From the NCBI GenBank assembly GCA_004297985.1, contig SCRA01000064.1, positions 1 through 39,792 of the forward strand: a stretch of 39,792 bases of DNA, written 5' to 3'. The notes beneath the pieces were generated by a model. The model searched no databases, was not told the DNA's origin, and worked only from the letters and a program-made list of their open reading frames with translations. Below are positions 1 to 7,238 of this stretch, in pieces. Both the position numbers and the translations under genes were made by a program. Source of the DNA: a bacterium. Lineage in GTDB: Bacteria; Vulcanimicrobiota; Vulcanimicrobiia; Vulcanimicrobiales; SCRA01. Each line of letters starts with the position of its first letter. Position 1 is the stretch's first letter.

Positions 1-435
1 GCAGTCCTTCCCGGTCACTTCGTCGGCGCCCACGCTGGTGAGGAAGAGCGCCTGTTTCTCCTTGGCGATCGGCTCGAGCGCGAGCGCGACGGCGCTGGAG
101 GCGACGCCGACGAAGAACTTCGCGCCCTCGTGGTCGATCGCATCGCTGACGCGCTGCACCGCCACGCCTGGGTTGGTCTGCGAGTCACGCGTGATGTACT
201 TCACCGGCTGCCCCATGACGCTGTTCTTGAACTCCTCGAGGGCCAGCTTGATCCCGCGATCGGTGTCGCGTCCGAAGACGGCGTAGGCGCCGGTGGAAGG
301 AAAGACGCCCAGCAACGTGATGCCTTCGCCCGCTGCGAGGGCCTTGTCGAGAGAGCTGAGGAATGCCGCACCCGTGAAGCCCGCCGTAAGGCCCAACGCC
401 TCGCGACGGGTGAAGCTCGCCTGGTGGTTGTTCAT
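1..435 (-). CDS. Branched-chain amino acid-type ABC transporter substrate-binding protein (partial)
   Basis: Only the first 145 codons are present; the C-terminus lies beyond base 1. The translation begins MNNHQASFTRREALGLTAGF, with a twin-arginine-like TRREAL motif and a hydrophobic stretch, so it is probably exported. The mature start (ITLLGVFPSTGAYAVFGRDT and following residues) matches Peripla_BP_6 (LivJ/LivK-like) receptors that bind branched-chain amino acids, amides or urea. A GGAGGG ribosome binding site sits at about 440-445. The gene follows livF on the same strand after 33 bases, completing a livHMGF-K order. The ligand cannot be read from the sequence; the nearby beta-ureidopropionase-like gene makes an amide or ureide substrate plausible, which is an inference. 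Confidence 0.88.
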   Translation of the reverse strand, partial: MNNHQASFTRREALGLTAGFTGAAFLSSLDKALAAGEGITLLGVFPSTGAYAVFGRDTDRGIKLALEEFKNSVMGQPVKYITRDSQTNPGVAVQRVSDAIDHEGAKFFVGVASSAVALALEPIAKEKQALFLTSVGADEVTGKDC

Positions 436-468
436 GAAACCCTCCCTTTGCGTCGTGATGAATCTGCG

Positions 469-1167
469 CTACGCCCCGACGCCGAGGTAGCGCGACTGCA
501 AGTCCTCGCGCTCGCGCAGCTCCTGGCAGGAGCCGGCGAAGACGAGGACGCCCTGATCGATGATGTATGCGTAGTCCGCCAGTTTGAAGGGGATCTCGAG
601 GTCCTGCTCCACGAGCAGGATGCTCAAGCCCTGGGTCTTCATCTCCGTGATCGAGTCGACGACCGCGTCGACGATCACGGGGGCGAGCCCTTGCGAGGGC
701 TCGTCCAGGAGCAGCAGCCGCGGCCCGGTGACCAGCGCTCGCGCGATCGCGAGCATCTGCTGCTCGCCCCCGCTCAGGTGGCGCCCGCGGCGGTCGCGCA
801 GCGGGGCCAGCGGCGGGAACATCTCCAGCATCTGCGCCGAGTTCCAAGGGCTTCCTTTGCGCTCGGCGATCGAGAGGTTTTCGCGCACCGAGAGGTGCGA
901 GAAGATGCGGCGCTCCTCGGGCACGTAGGCGACTCCCAGCGCGTTGATTCTGAAGGGAGGGAGGCCGTCGATCCGCTGCGTTCGGAAGGAGATCGTGCCG
1001 CGGCGCGGCTGCACCAATCCCATGATGCTCTTGAGCGTCGTACTCTTACCGGCGCCGTTACGTCCCAAGAGCGCCACGACTTTGCCGGCGGGCACTTCCA
1101 GTGAGAGCCCTTTGAGGATGTAGCTCTCACCGTAGTAGGTGTGAATGCCCTCCACGGCGAGGTTCAT
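469..1167 (-). CDS. livF: Branched-chain amino acid ABC transporter ATPase LivF
   Basis: This 232-residue cytoplasmic ATPase is one of the two nucleotide-binding subunits of a Liv-type importer. Visible motifs are Walker A GRNGAGKST (residues 35-43), signature LSGGEQ (131-136), Walker B LLLLDEP (151-157), and an ILLVEQD switch segment, where LivF proteins commonly have Gln instead of His. Length is normal for LivF. Its ATG overlaps the livG stop (ATGA), so translation is probably coupled. The assignment to LivF rather than LivG rests on the short C-terminus and gene order. The transported substrate is unknown. Confidence 0.93.
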   Translation of the reverse strand: MNLAVEGIHTYYGESYILKGLSLEVPAGKVVALLGRNGAGKSTTLKSIMGLVQPRRGTISFRTQRIDGLPPFRINALGVAYVPEERRIFSHLSVRENLSIAERKGSPWNSAQMLEMFPPLAPLRDRRGRHLSGGEQQMLAIARALVTGPRLLLLDEPSQGLAPVIVDAVVDSITEMKTQGLSILLVEQDLEIPFKLADYAYIIDQGVLVFAGSCQELREREDLQSRYLGVGA

Positions 1168-1901
1168 CCGCGCCTCCCGAGGTAGGCATCGCGGACGCCC
1201 TGATGACTGCGGATCTCCGCCGGCGTTCCGCGCGCGAGCACCGAGCCGAAGTGCATGACGGTGATCTCGTTGGAGAGCTCCATCGCGAGGTTCACGTTGT
1301 GCTCGATCAGTACGATCGTGTAGCGTGCCGCAAGCGCGCGAATGCGTGCCATTAAACGTTTCGCGTCCTCCGGCGAGAGGCCCTGGGACGGCTCGTCGAA
1401 GAGCAGCAGGACGGGATCCGTCGCCAGCGCGATCGCCAGCTCCAGCAGACGCTGGTCGCCGCCGGCGAGCTCGCGCGCAAGCTGTTCGGCACGCTCGTGC
1501 AGGCCGATCTCACGGAGCACCTCGCCGGCCCGCTGCGAGACGGCGCCGAGTGAGCTTGCCGGATGCCAGAGATCGAACGAGGCAGTGCTGCGTGACTGTG
1601 CCGCGATTCTCACGTTCTCGAAGACCGAGAGCTGTGGAAAGATGTTCGTGCGCTGGAAGGAGCGCCCGATCCCTAGACGCGAGCGGCGCGCGCTGTCGAG
1701 ACGCGTAATCGGTTGCCCTTTGAAGAAGATCTCGCCCTCTGTGGGCTGGAGGTCGCCGCTGAGCAGGTTGAAGAGCGTCGTCTTCCCGGCGCCGTTGGGG
1801 CCGATGATCGAGTGCAGCGTTCCCTCGTGCACCGCGAGATCGACGCTCTGTACCGCCGTGTGGGCGCCGAAGCGCTTAGAGAGGTTTCGAGTCTGCAGCA
1901 A
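1164..1901 (-). CDS. livG: Branched-chain amino acid ABC transporter ATPase LivG
   Basis: A 245-residue ATPase, partner of LivF. Walker A is GPNGAGKTT (residues 34-42), the signature is the slightly degenerate LAGGDQ (145-150), Walker B is LLLFDEP (165-171) and the switch histidine is in LIEHNV. The longer insert after Walker A and the FQRTNIFPQLSVFENV segment are typical of LivG. The start is TTG at 1901, supported by a GGAGG about 8 bases upstream. The gene begins inside livM (26-base overlap) and ends in an ATGA overlap with livF. Confidence 0.93.
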   Translation of the reverse strand: MLQTRNLSKRFGAHTAVQSVDLAVHEGTLHSIIGPNGAGKTTLFNLLSGDLQPTEGEIFFKGQPITRLDSARRSRLGIGRSFQRTNIFPQLSVFENVRIAAQSRSTASFDLWHPASSLGAVSQRAGEVLREIGLHERAEQLARELAGGDQRLLELAIALATDPVLLLFDEPSQGLSPEDAKRLMARIRALAARYTIVLIEHNVNLAMELSNEITVMHFGSVLARGTPAEIRSHQGVRDAYLGRRG

Positions 1902-2844
1902 CGTTGCCGCCTCCGAGGTGGCGTATGCGGCGCAGCGCCAGCGGGCCCAGCTCCCACAGCCCGCCGCGCAAGAAGAGGACGATGCAGCAGAAGATCACGC
2001 CCAGCACCAGCGGCCAGCGCGCCCAGACTTCACTGAGGAAGTTGGCCAGCAAGGTGTAGATCGCCGCGCCGAGGATTGGGCCGAATGGCGAGCCGACGCC
2101 GCCCAAGAGCCCCATGATCACGATGTTCGTCGACGTATTGAAGTCGATCGCTTCGAGCGGCACGAACTGGTAGAGCAGGGCGTAGAGCGCGCCGGCGAGT
2201 CCGGAGATCGCTCCCGAGAGAGCGAATGCCGCGATCTTGAAGTGGCGCACCTCGTAGCCGATCGCCTTTGCGCGCTGCTCGTTCTCGCGGATCGCGCGCA
2301 AGACGTGGCCGAACGGCGAGTCGATGATCCGCAGTACCACGTAGACGGCGAGCACGAAGACCACCGCCACGAGATAGTAGTAGGTCAGCGAGCTCGAGAG
2401 CGAGAAACCGAAGAGATCGGGGCGGATCAGGCCGCGCAGCCCGTTGTCGCCGCCGGTGATGCCCTTGAGCTGGAAGGCGGAGAAGTAGGCCATCTCGTTG
2501 AGGGCAAAGGTGAGCATCACGGCATAGACGCCGACGCCCTGGATCGAGAGCACCCCGACCACCAGCGCCGAGAGCGTTCCGGCCAAGATACCGATCGCCA
2601 GCAAGAGCACCAGCGGCACGTGCCAGTGCAGCAGGGCGAGCGCCGCGGCGTACGCGCCGATGCCGTTGAACGTCGCCTGGCCGAAGGAGAGGAAGCCCAT
2701 CTGTCCGAGCAGGAAGCTGAAGCCGAGCGCCAAGAGCCCGGAGATCAGCATCTGCGCCTCGAGGGTGGGGTAGCGGACGAGGAGCGGCGTCAGCGCGACG
2801 ATCAGCGCAAGTAGGGCGAGCGCTCCCAGTGAACGTGCCTTCAC
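1876..2844 (-). CDS. livM: Branched-chain amino acid ABC transporter permease LivM
   Basis: A 322-residue inner-membrane permease with about eight to ten hydrophobic segments. The LLGQMGFLSFGQATFNGIGA region and the IVIMGLLGGVGSPFGPILGA motif are characteristic of the LivM/BPD_transp_2 family and dock the ATPases. The start is GTG at 2844, within a GTGA overlap with the livH stop, so livH and livM are translationally coupled. The C-terminus overlaps the livG start by 26 bases. Confidence 0.92.
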   Translation of the reverse strand: MKARSLGALALLALIVALTPLLVRYPTLEAQMLISGLLALGFSFLLGQMGFLSFGQATFNGIGAYAAALALLHWHVPLVLLLAIGILAGTLSALVVGVLSIQGVGVYAVMLTFALNEMAYFSAFQLKGITGGDNGLRGLIRPDLFGFSLSSSLTYYYLVAVVFVLAVYVVLRIIDSPFGHVLRAIRENEQRAKAIGYEVRHFKIAAFALSGAISGLAGALYALLYQFVPLEAIDFNTSTNIVIMGLLGGVGSPFGPILGAAIYTLLANFLSEVWARWPLVLGVIFCCIVLFLRGGLWELGPLALRRIRHLGGGNVAADSKPL

Positions 2845-3701
2845 CGCGTCCCGAAGAGGCCCTGTGGGCGAACGAGCAGGATCGCGACCATGGCGGCGAA
2901 GATCGCGACTTCGGAGGCGGAGGGGTAGAAGATCGTCATCATCGCCTGCGTCAGACCGACGATCAAGCCGCCGACGACGGCGCCGGCGAAACTGCCCAGG
3001 CCGCCGATCACCACGACCACGAAGCTGATCGCCGTCAGCTCCTCACCCATCGCCGGCTGCCCTCCGCGTACGGGGAGGCTCAGCGCTCCGGCGACCGCCG
3101 CCAGCGCGACGCCGATCCCGAAGACCAGCGTGAAGAGCCGCTGGACGTTGAAGCCGATGCAGTCGACCATCGCCGGGTCTTCGATGCCCGCACGGATGAT
3201 GGCGCCGTACTTCGTGCGCTCGAGTGCCAGCCAGACGGCGGCGATGAGCAGAGCGGCGGCAAGCACCAGGAAGAGCCGGTAGTAGGGGAAGGTCACAAGG
3301 CCCAGCGAGAGGCCGCCGTCGAGTGCGCTCGGTACGTTGATGCTCGTGGGGTCGGCACCCCAGATGAGGATAATCGTCTCCTGCGCGATAAAGACGAGGC
3401 CGAGCGTGAAGAGGATCTGGTAGACGTGGCCGAAGCGCGCGAGGCGACGTATGAAGAGGGCATCGATCGCCAGGCCGATCGCTCCGACCGCAAGTGGAAC
3501 GATCACGATCGCCGCCCAGAAGCTGTTGGTGTGGGCGACGACCGAGTAGGCGACATAGGCCCCCAGCGCATAGAAGGCCCCATGCGCGAAGTTCGGAATG
3601 TCGAGCATCCCGAAGATCAGGGTCAATCCGGCGGCGACCAAGGCATAGATCATCCCGAGAACGACCCCGTTCAGAAGCTGGATCGCGATGAGCGACTCCA
3701 T
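2841..3701 (-). CDS. livH: Branched-chain amino acid ABC transporter permease LivH
   Basis: A 286-residue inner-membrane permease, partner of LivM. The N-terminus MESLIAIQLLNGVVLGMIYA and the motif LTLIFGMLDIPNFAHGAFYA are the LivH hallmark; VVVVIGGLGSFAGAVVGGLI is the ATPase-contact loop. The frame stays open 42 codons upstream, but the ATG at 3701 has CGGAGG just before it and gives the standard LivH N-terminus. It is the first gene of the minus-strand liv operon and diverges from the GntR regulator across 89 bases. Confidence 0.92.
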   Translation of the reverse strand: MESLIAIQLLNGVVLGMIYALVAAGLTLIFGMLDIPNFAHGAFYALGAYVAYSVVAHTNSFWAAIVIVPLAVGAIGLAIDALFIRRLARFGHVYQILFTLGLVFIAQETIILIWGADPTSINVPSALDGGLSLGLVTFPYYRLFLVLAAALLIAAVWLALERTKYGAIIRAGIEDPAMVDCIGFNVQRLFTLVFGIGVALAAVAGALSLPVRGGQPAMGEELTAISFVVVVIGGLGSFAGAVVGGLIVGLTQAMMTIFYPSASEVAIFAAMVAILLVRPQGLFGTR

Positions 3702-3767
3702 AGGCCTCCGGTCACGAGCGCAGGTGCTTCGGCTGGCGGCGGCTCTTCCACGGAGGAGCCCTATTAC

Positions 3768-3784
3768 CTGTCGACAATAGACAG
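3768..3784. promoter_or_regulatory. Candidate GntR/FCD operator in the liv-gntR divergent gap
   Basis: The only gap between livH and the GntR gene contains an 8-base palindrome TGTCGACA (3769-3776). A second inverted repeat, CTGTC-N7-GACAG, spans 3768-3784. FCD-type GntR regulators usually bind short palindromes of the TTGTnnACAA kind, so this is a reasonable operator controlling both directions. It lies immediately upstream of the gntR start and could mediate autoregulation. The site is inferred from position and symmetry only. Confidence 0.4.
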
Positions 3785-3790
3785 TTTCGG

Positions 3791-4468
3791 ATGCCCGTTT
3801 CGAAGCGGCCGCAGCGTAATGCGGCACAACTCGATCGTACTTCGACTGCGGGAAAGGTCGCCGACTATCTGCGCAGGCGGATTGCGACCGGGCGCCTGCA
3901 ACCAGGAGATCGCATTCCCGAGTTGGGCGTCAGTGCCGCCCTCTCCGTGAGCCGCAGCCCCGTACGCGAGGCGCTGATGCAGCTCGCGCAAGAGGGCTTG
4001 ATCACGATCGTTCCTTACAAGGGGGCGCTGGTCTCACCGCTCGAGCGTAAGCGCTTCGAGGATCTGCTCCACTTTCGCGTGGCGCTCGAGGAGTTCGCCG
4101 TCTCACAGGTGATCGATCTCGCCGCAGACGCGGAGATCGAGCGGCTGACGGCGTACATCCGCAAGATCCGCGCCTGCGCCGTCTCCGACGATCTCTCCGG
4201 CGCGATCGAGGCCGACCTCGCCTCGCACGAGTTCCTCGTCTCCCTGGCGCGCAACGAGCTGCTGACGCGCGCCTACGCGGAGATGGTCAACCAGCTTCGC
4301 CTCTACTTACGCCTGACGATCACGCATTACGAGCGCATGGAGGAACTCGCCGACGAGCACGCGGAGCTCCTGACGGCGCTGCGGAAGCGGCGTAAGGCAT
4401 TGGCTCGCAAGCTCATCCGCGTGCACATCGAGCACGGCTTCGATGCCGTCGTGCGTGAGCTCGAGTGA
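3791..4468 (+). CDS. GntR family transcriptional regulator with FCD domain
   Basis: A 225-residue cytoplasmic regulator. The winged helix-turn-helix occupies roughly residues 15-85, with GDRIPELGVSAALSVSRSPV and REALMQLAQEGLI as the recognition region. The C-terminal part (about 90-220), with FRVALEEFAVSQVI and the later ASHEFLVSLARN histidine, is an all-helical FCD ligand/metal-binding domain (FadR/VanR type). It is divergent from the liv operon and 28 bases upstream of an amidohydrolase, so it probably senses a substrate of that pathway. No strong ribosome binding site precedes the ATG, which sits just after the palindrome. Confidence 0.88.
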   Translation: MPVSKRPQRNAAQLDRTSTAGKVADYLRRRIATGRLQPGDRIPELGVSAALSVSRSPVREALMQLAQEGLITIVPYKGALVSPLERKRFEDLLHFRVALEEFAVSQVIDLAADAEIERLTAYIRKIRACAVSDDLSGAIEADLASHEFLVSLARNELLTRAYAEMVNQLRLYLRLTITHYERMEELADEHAELLTALRKRRKALARKLIRVHIEHGFDAVVRELE

Positions 4469-4496
4469 TCCCCTGCCGAGAGAAAGGAGTGCACCG

Positions 4497-5366
4497 TTGC
4501 CTCGCTTCGTACGCTGTGGGCTGATCCAGATGGCCGCCGTCGGCGATCCCGCCGGTTCGGTGACGCGCATCGTCGAGGAGAACACGCGCAAGAGCGTCGG
4601 CTTGGTCGAGGAGGCGGCGAGCCGGGGCGTGCAGATCCTCTGCCTGCAGGAAGTCTTCAATACACCGTACTTCTGCGCCGAGCAGGATGCCCGTTGGTAC
4701 GAGGCGGCGGAGCCCGTTCCTCACGGCCCCGCCACGCGGCTGATGCAGGACCTCGCGCGGCGTCACGAGATGGTCATCGTGCTTCCCCTGTACGAGCGCG
4801 AGCAAGCCGGCGTGCTCTACAACACCGCCGCCGTGATCGATGCCGACGGGAGCTATCTGGGCAAGTACCGGAAGAACCACATTCCTCAGCTGCACCCGGG
4901 CTTCTGGGAGAAGTTCTACTTCCGTCCGGGCAACTTGGGCTATCCTACCTTCCAGACGCGCTACGCACGCATCGGCGTCTACATCTGCTACGACCGCCAC
5001 TTTCCCGAGGGGGCGCGCGCGCTTGGCCTGAGCGGCGCGGAGATCGTCTTCAATCCTTCGGCAACGGTGGCCGGCCTCTCGGAGTATCTGTGGACGCTGG
5101 AGCAGCCGGCGCACGCCGTTGCCAACGGCTACTTTATCGGGGCGGTGAATCGCGTGGGTGTCGAGGCGCCGTGGAAGATCGGCGAGTTCTACGGACAGAG
5201 TTACCTATGCGATCCGCGCGGGCAGATGCTGACCGTCGGGCCGCGCGGCGCCGACGCCGTCGTCGTGGCCGACCTCGATCTCGACCAGATCGACGAGGTG
5301 CGGGCGACCTGGCAGTTCTTCCGCGACCGTCGTCCCGAAACGTACGCTGCGCTCGTGGATCCGTAA
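4497..5366 (+). CDS. Carbon-nitrogen hydrolase, beta-ureidopropionase-like
   Basis: A 289-residue nitrilase-superfamily amidase. The Glu-Lys-Cys triad is visible as E52 (LCLQEVF), K126 (KYRKNHIP) and C164 (YICYDRHFPEG). The FNPSATVAGLSEYLWTLEQP and AVNRVG segments resemble beta-ureidopropionase and N-carbamoyl hydrolases, which remove CO2 and ammonia from N-carbamoyl-beta-alanine or related compounds. The frame extends 18 codons upstream, but TTG at 4497 has AAAGGAG seven bases before it and gives the normal N-terminus. It follows the GntR regulator and diverges from the liv importer, suggesting uptake and hydrolysis of a ureide or amide. N-carbamoylputrescine amidase is the main alternative. 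Confidence 0.85.
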   Translation: MPRFVRCGLIQMAAVGDPAGSVTRIVEENTRKSVGLVEEAASRGVQILCLQEVFNTPYFCAEQDARWYEAAEPVPHGPATRLMQDLARRHEMVIVLPLYEREQAGVLYNTAAVIDADGSYLGKYRKNHIPQLHPGFWEKFYFRPGNLGYPTFQTRYARIGVYICYDRHFPEGARALGLSGAEIVFNPSATVAGLSEYLWTLEQPAHAVANGYFIGAVNRVGVEAPWKIGEFYGQSYLCDPRGQMLTVGPRGADAVVVADLDLDQIDEVRATWQFFRDRRPETYAALVDP

Positions 5367-5412
5367 TGGCGACGACGGAGACTTCGGCACGCCCTGCTCA
5401 ACTCCGGTCGTC

Positions 5413-5443
5413 GTGTGAAGGTTCGGAGAGCGTACCTTCACAC
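5413..5443. repeat. Perfect 10-base inverted repeat upstream of the CuA-cytochrome pair
   Basis: GTGTGAAGGT (5413-5422) and ACCTTCACAC (5434-5443) are exact reverse complements around an 11-base spacer. The repeat lies in the 156-base gap between the amidohydrolase stop and the CuA protein start. No T-run follows, so it is not a classic intrinsic terminator. It may be an operator, an RNA hairpin or a U-less terminator. Two weaker hairpins follow: CTCGA-ACGA-TCGAG at about 5472-5485 and CGCCC/GGGCG at 5490-5506, the latter just before the ribosome binding site. Confidence 0.55.
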
Positions 5444-5522
5444 CGTATTCGTGGGCGCTGAGTACGCTTGCCTCGAACGATCGAGCCGTCGCCCCTTCAG
5501 AGGGCGAGAGGAGAGTCCGAGG

Positions 5523-5876
5523 ATGCTCGCCAGACGCATACTGTTTCCGATCTTGTTGGTACTGGTGGTCGCTGCGGCATTTGCGGCGCGCGCCGTGGCC
5601 CACCCCACCATCGACGTCGTCGCCGCAAACTGGAAGTTCACACCGGCGAAGATCAGCGCGCCGCTGGGTGAGCCGACGACGCTCCGTCTGACCTCCTCGG
5701 GGGGCGTGCACGGCATCGCTTCCGAGGAGCTGGGCATCCCCAATACCACCATCATGCCGGGGAAGTTCACGGAAGTGACGTTCACGCCGAAGAAGGCCGG
5801 AGAGTACGTGGTCCACTGCTCGATCATGTGCGGGGCGGGACACGACAAGATGACCCTGACCATCGAGGTGCAGTGA
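5523..5876 (+). CDS. CuA-type cupredoxin (cytochrome oxidase subunit II-like domain)
   Basis: A 117-residue exported or membrane-anchored copper protein. Residues 5-25 form a hydrophobic signal or anchor and the rest is a cupredoxin domain. The binuclear CuA set is complete: H63 (GGVHGIAS) and the C99-x3-C103-x3-H107-x2-M110 motif in VHCSIMCGAGHDKM. There is no second transmembrane helix and no subunit I nearby, so it is probably a periplasmic electron carrier rather than an oxidase subunit. The ATG at 5523 is preceded by GAGGAGAG; an upstream 36-codon extension lacks family character. Its stop is one base before the next gene, a porin-like cytochrome, so the two are very likely co-translated. 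Confidence 0.85.
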   Translation: MLARRILFPILLVLVVAAAFAARAVAHPTIDVVAANWKFTPAKISAPLGEPTTLRLTSSGGVHGIASEELGIPNTTIMPGKFTEVTFTPKKAGEYVVHCSIMCGAGHDKMTLTIEVQ

Positions 5877-5877
5877 G

Positions 5878-7071
5878 ATGGCGCGCGCTCTCCCCGTGGT
5901 GGCCGTGAGTCTAGGCGTCGGACTGGCGCTGACCGGGCTCTATGCCAAGCCTTCGCAGGCCATGCCGCCCTTCGCGCAAGCTTACGGTGTCTCGTGCGAG
6001 ACCTGCCACACCATGGTGCCGGCGCTCAACGCCTACGGGCGCTACGTTCAACGCACCGCCTATTCCTTGCTCGACCCCACGGTGTTGAGGGATACGTTCC
6101 CCATCTGGATCGGCGAGCAGATCAACGGCGATAGCACAGGGGCCGGGGATCCCGTCAACCCCACGCACACGGGAACCTATGCCAACCTCGCGCTCCACGC
6201 GGTCGGATACATCGGTCACGATTGGACCTACCACTTCCAGCAATGGCTCTACCAGAACGATCAGTCGGGAGGTGGGCTCGACACGGGGTGGGTGACCTAC
6301 AACAACCTCTTCCATCGCGACGGCCACCTCTTCATCGGGAAGATCGAGGCGCCGGGGCCTTCGCCGTTCTCGCAGTGGTTCGATCTCTCGTCGTTCGCCA
6401 CGCCCGAGATCGCCGTCGGCGAACACGCGTGGCAGCTCGACGGCAATCGCTGGGGCACGAAGCTCGGTTACGTTCACAAACCGTTCGACGTCGAGGCGGG
6501 ATGGCTGGCGGGATCGAGCGATCTCGTCACCGGGAACGACTTCGACTCCAACCTCACCGAGAAGACGTTCCAGTGGAAGGCCGCATACGCACCCGGCGAC
6601 CGGCCGCTCGAAGCAGGGCTCTATGGCAGCGTCGGCACCTTCCCGCTGGCGGAGGCCGGGCAGTACGATCGCTACCATTCGCTGGCCGCCTACGCCCAAC
6701 GTGATCCGCAGCCTCATGCGGTGCCCGGCATCGTGGCCATCTACCAATCGACGTACGACGGTAACGCCGGATTGGATGCCAACGGGAACGCCCTGGGAGC
6801 GCTGAGCGGGCACGCCCTCACCGCTGAGCTCTACGAGCCGCTCTTCAACGGCAACGCTCTGATCGCGTTGCGTCACGAGACGGGCAGTGTGGGTGGTATC
6901 CTGACGAACGGAAACAACCTCGACTTCGCCTTCAACGTCCCGCACATGAAGTATCTCCACGGCTATGTCGAGACCGCGATGGGTGCGAAGTCGGCGGCAC
7001 CTCATGTGGGGCCGGAGTGGAAGTTCGAGCTGTGGTGGACCACGCCGATCTTCAGCGCGCAGCAGCACTGA
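5878..7071 (+). CDS. Monoheme porin-like outer-membrane cytochrome (Cyc2-like candidate)
   Basis: A 397-residue exported protein. Residues 1-28 are a signal peptide (cleavage near PSQA-MPP). A single heme c site, C40-x2-C43-H44 (SCETCH), follows and then TMVPALNAYGRYVQ. Heme attachment immediately followed by an LNAYGR-type motif, then about 330 residues rich in aromatic alternating segments, is the layout of Cyc2-type fused cytochrome-porins and related porin cytochromes. These place a heme inside an outer-membrane barrel. The C-terminus (WKFELWWTTPIF plus five residues) looks like a last beta-strand. It is encoded one base after the CuA protein. Iron oxidation is known for some Cyc2 proteins but is not shown here; the barrel is inferred from composition. 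Confidence 0.65.
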   Translation: MARALPVVAVSLGVGLALTGLYAKPSQAMPPFAQAYGVSCETCHTMVPALNAYGRYVQRTAYSLLDPTVLRDTFPIWIGEQINGDSTGAGDPVNPTHTGTYANLALHAVGYIGHDWTYHFQQWLYQNDQSGGGLDTGWVTYNNLFHRDGHLFIGKIEAPGPSPFSQWFDLSSFATPEIAVGEHAWQLDGNRWGTKLGYVHKPFDVEAGWLAGSSDLVTGNDFDSNLTEKTFQWKAAYAPGDRPLEAGLYGSVGTFPLAEAGQYDRYHSLAAYAQRDPQPHAVPGIVAIYQSTYDGNAGLDANGNALGALSGHALTAELYEPLFNGNALIALRHETGSVGGILTNGNNLDFAFNVPHMKYLHGYVETAMGAKSAAPHVGPEWKFELWWTTPIFSAQQH

Positions 7072-7128
7072 TCGACACTCCCCGAGCGTTCGTCGGCTTC
7101 ACCGCCGGCAAGGGAGCATGAACACAGG

Positions 7129-7158
7129 TTGACAAGATGAGGGTCCTCGTGTCATAGT
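7129..7158 (+). promoter_or_regulatory. Sigma70-like promoter and leader of the DEAD-box helicase
   Basis: A perfect -35 TTGACA (7129-7134) and a -10-like CATAGT (7153-7158) are 18 bases apart. They lie in the 167-base gap between the porin cytochrome and the helicase. Transcription would start near 7165 and leave a leader of about 75 bases before the start codon. Long leaders are common for cold-shock helicase genes. Nothing else was recognised in this gap. Confidence 0.5.
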
Positions 7159-7238
7159 AGGGCGTCCCCCCGCGCATTCTTACGTCTCGACGCTGTGTCG
7201 CCGGTTGAAGAAGGCGCACACGAGCGAGAGTACATCCC

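Noticed and set aside
1342-2814. Plus-strand 490-codon open frame opposite livG and livM
   Set aside because: Composition is charged, low-complexity shadow sequence (many Arg, Glu, Gln, His), and both minus-strand genes are clear family members.
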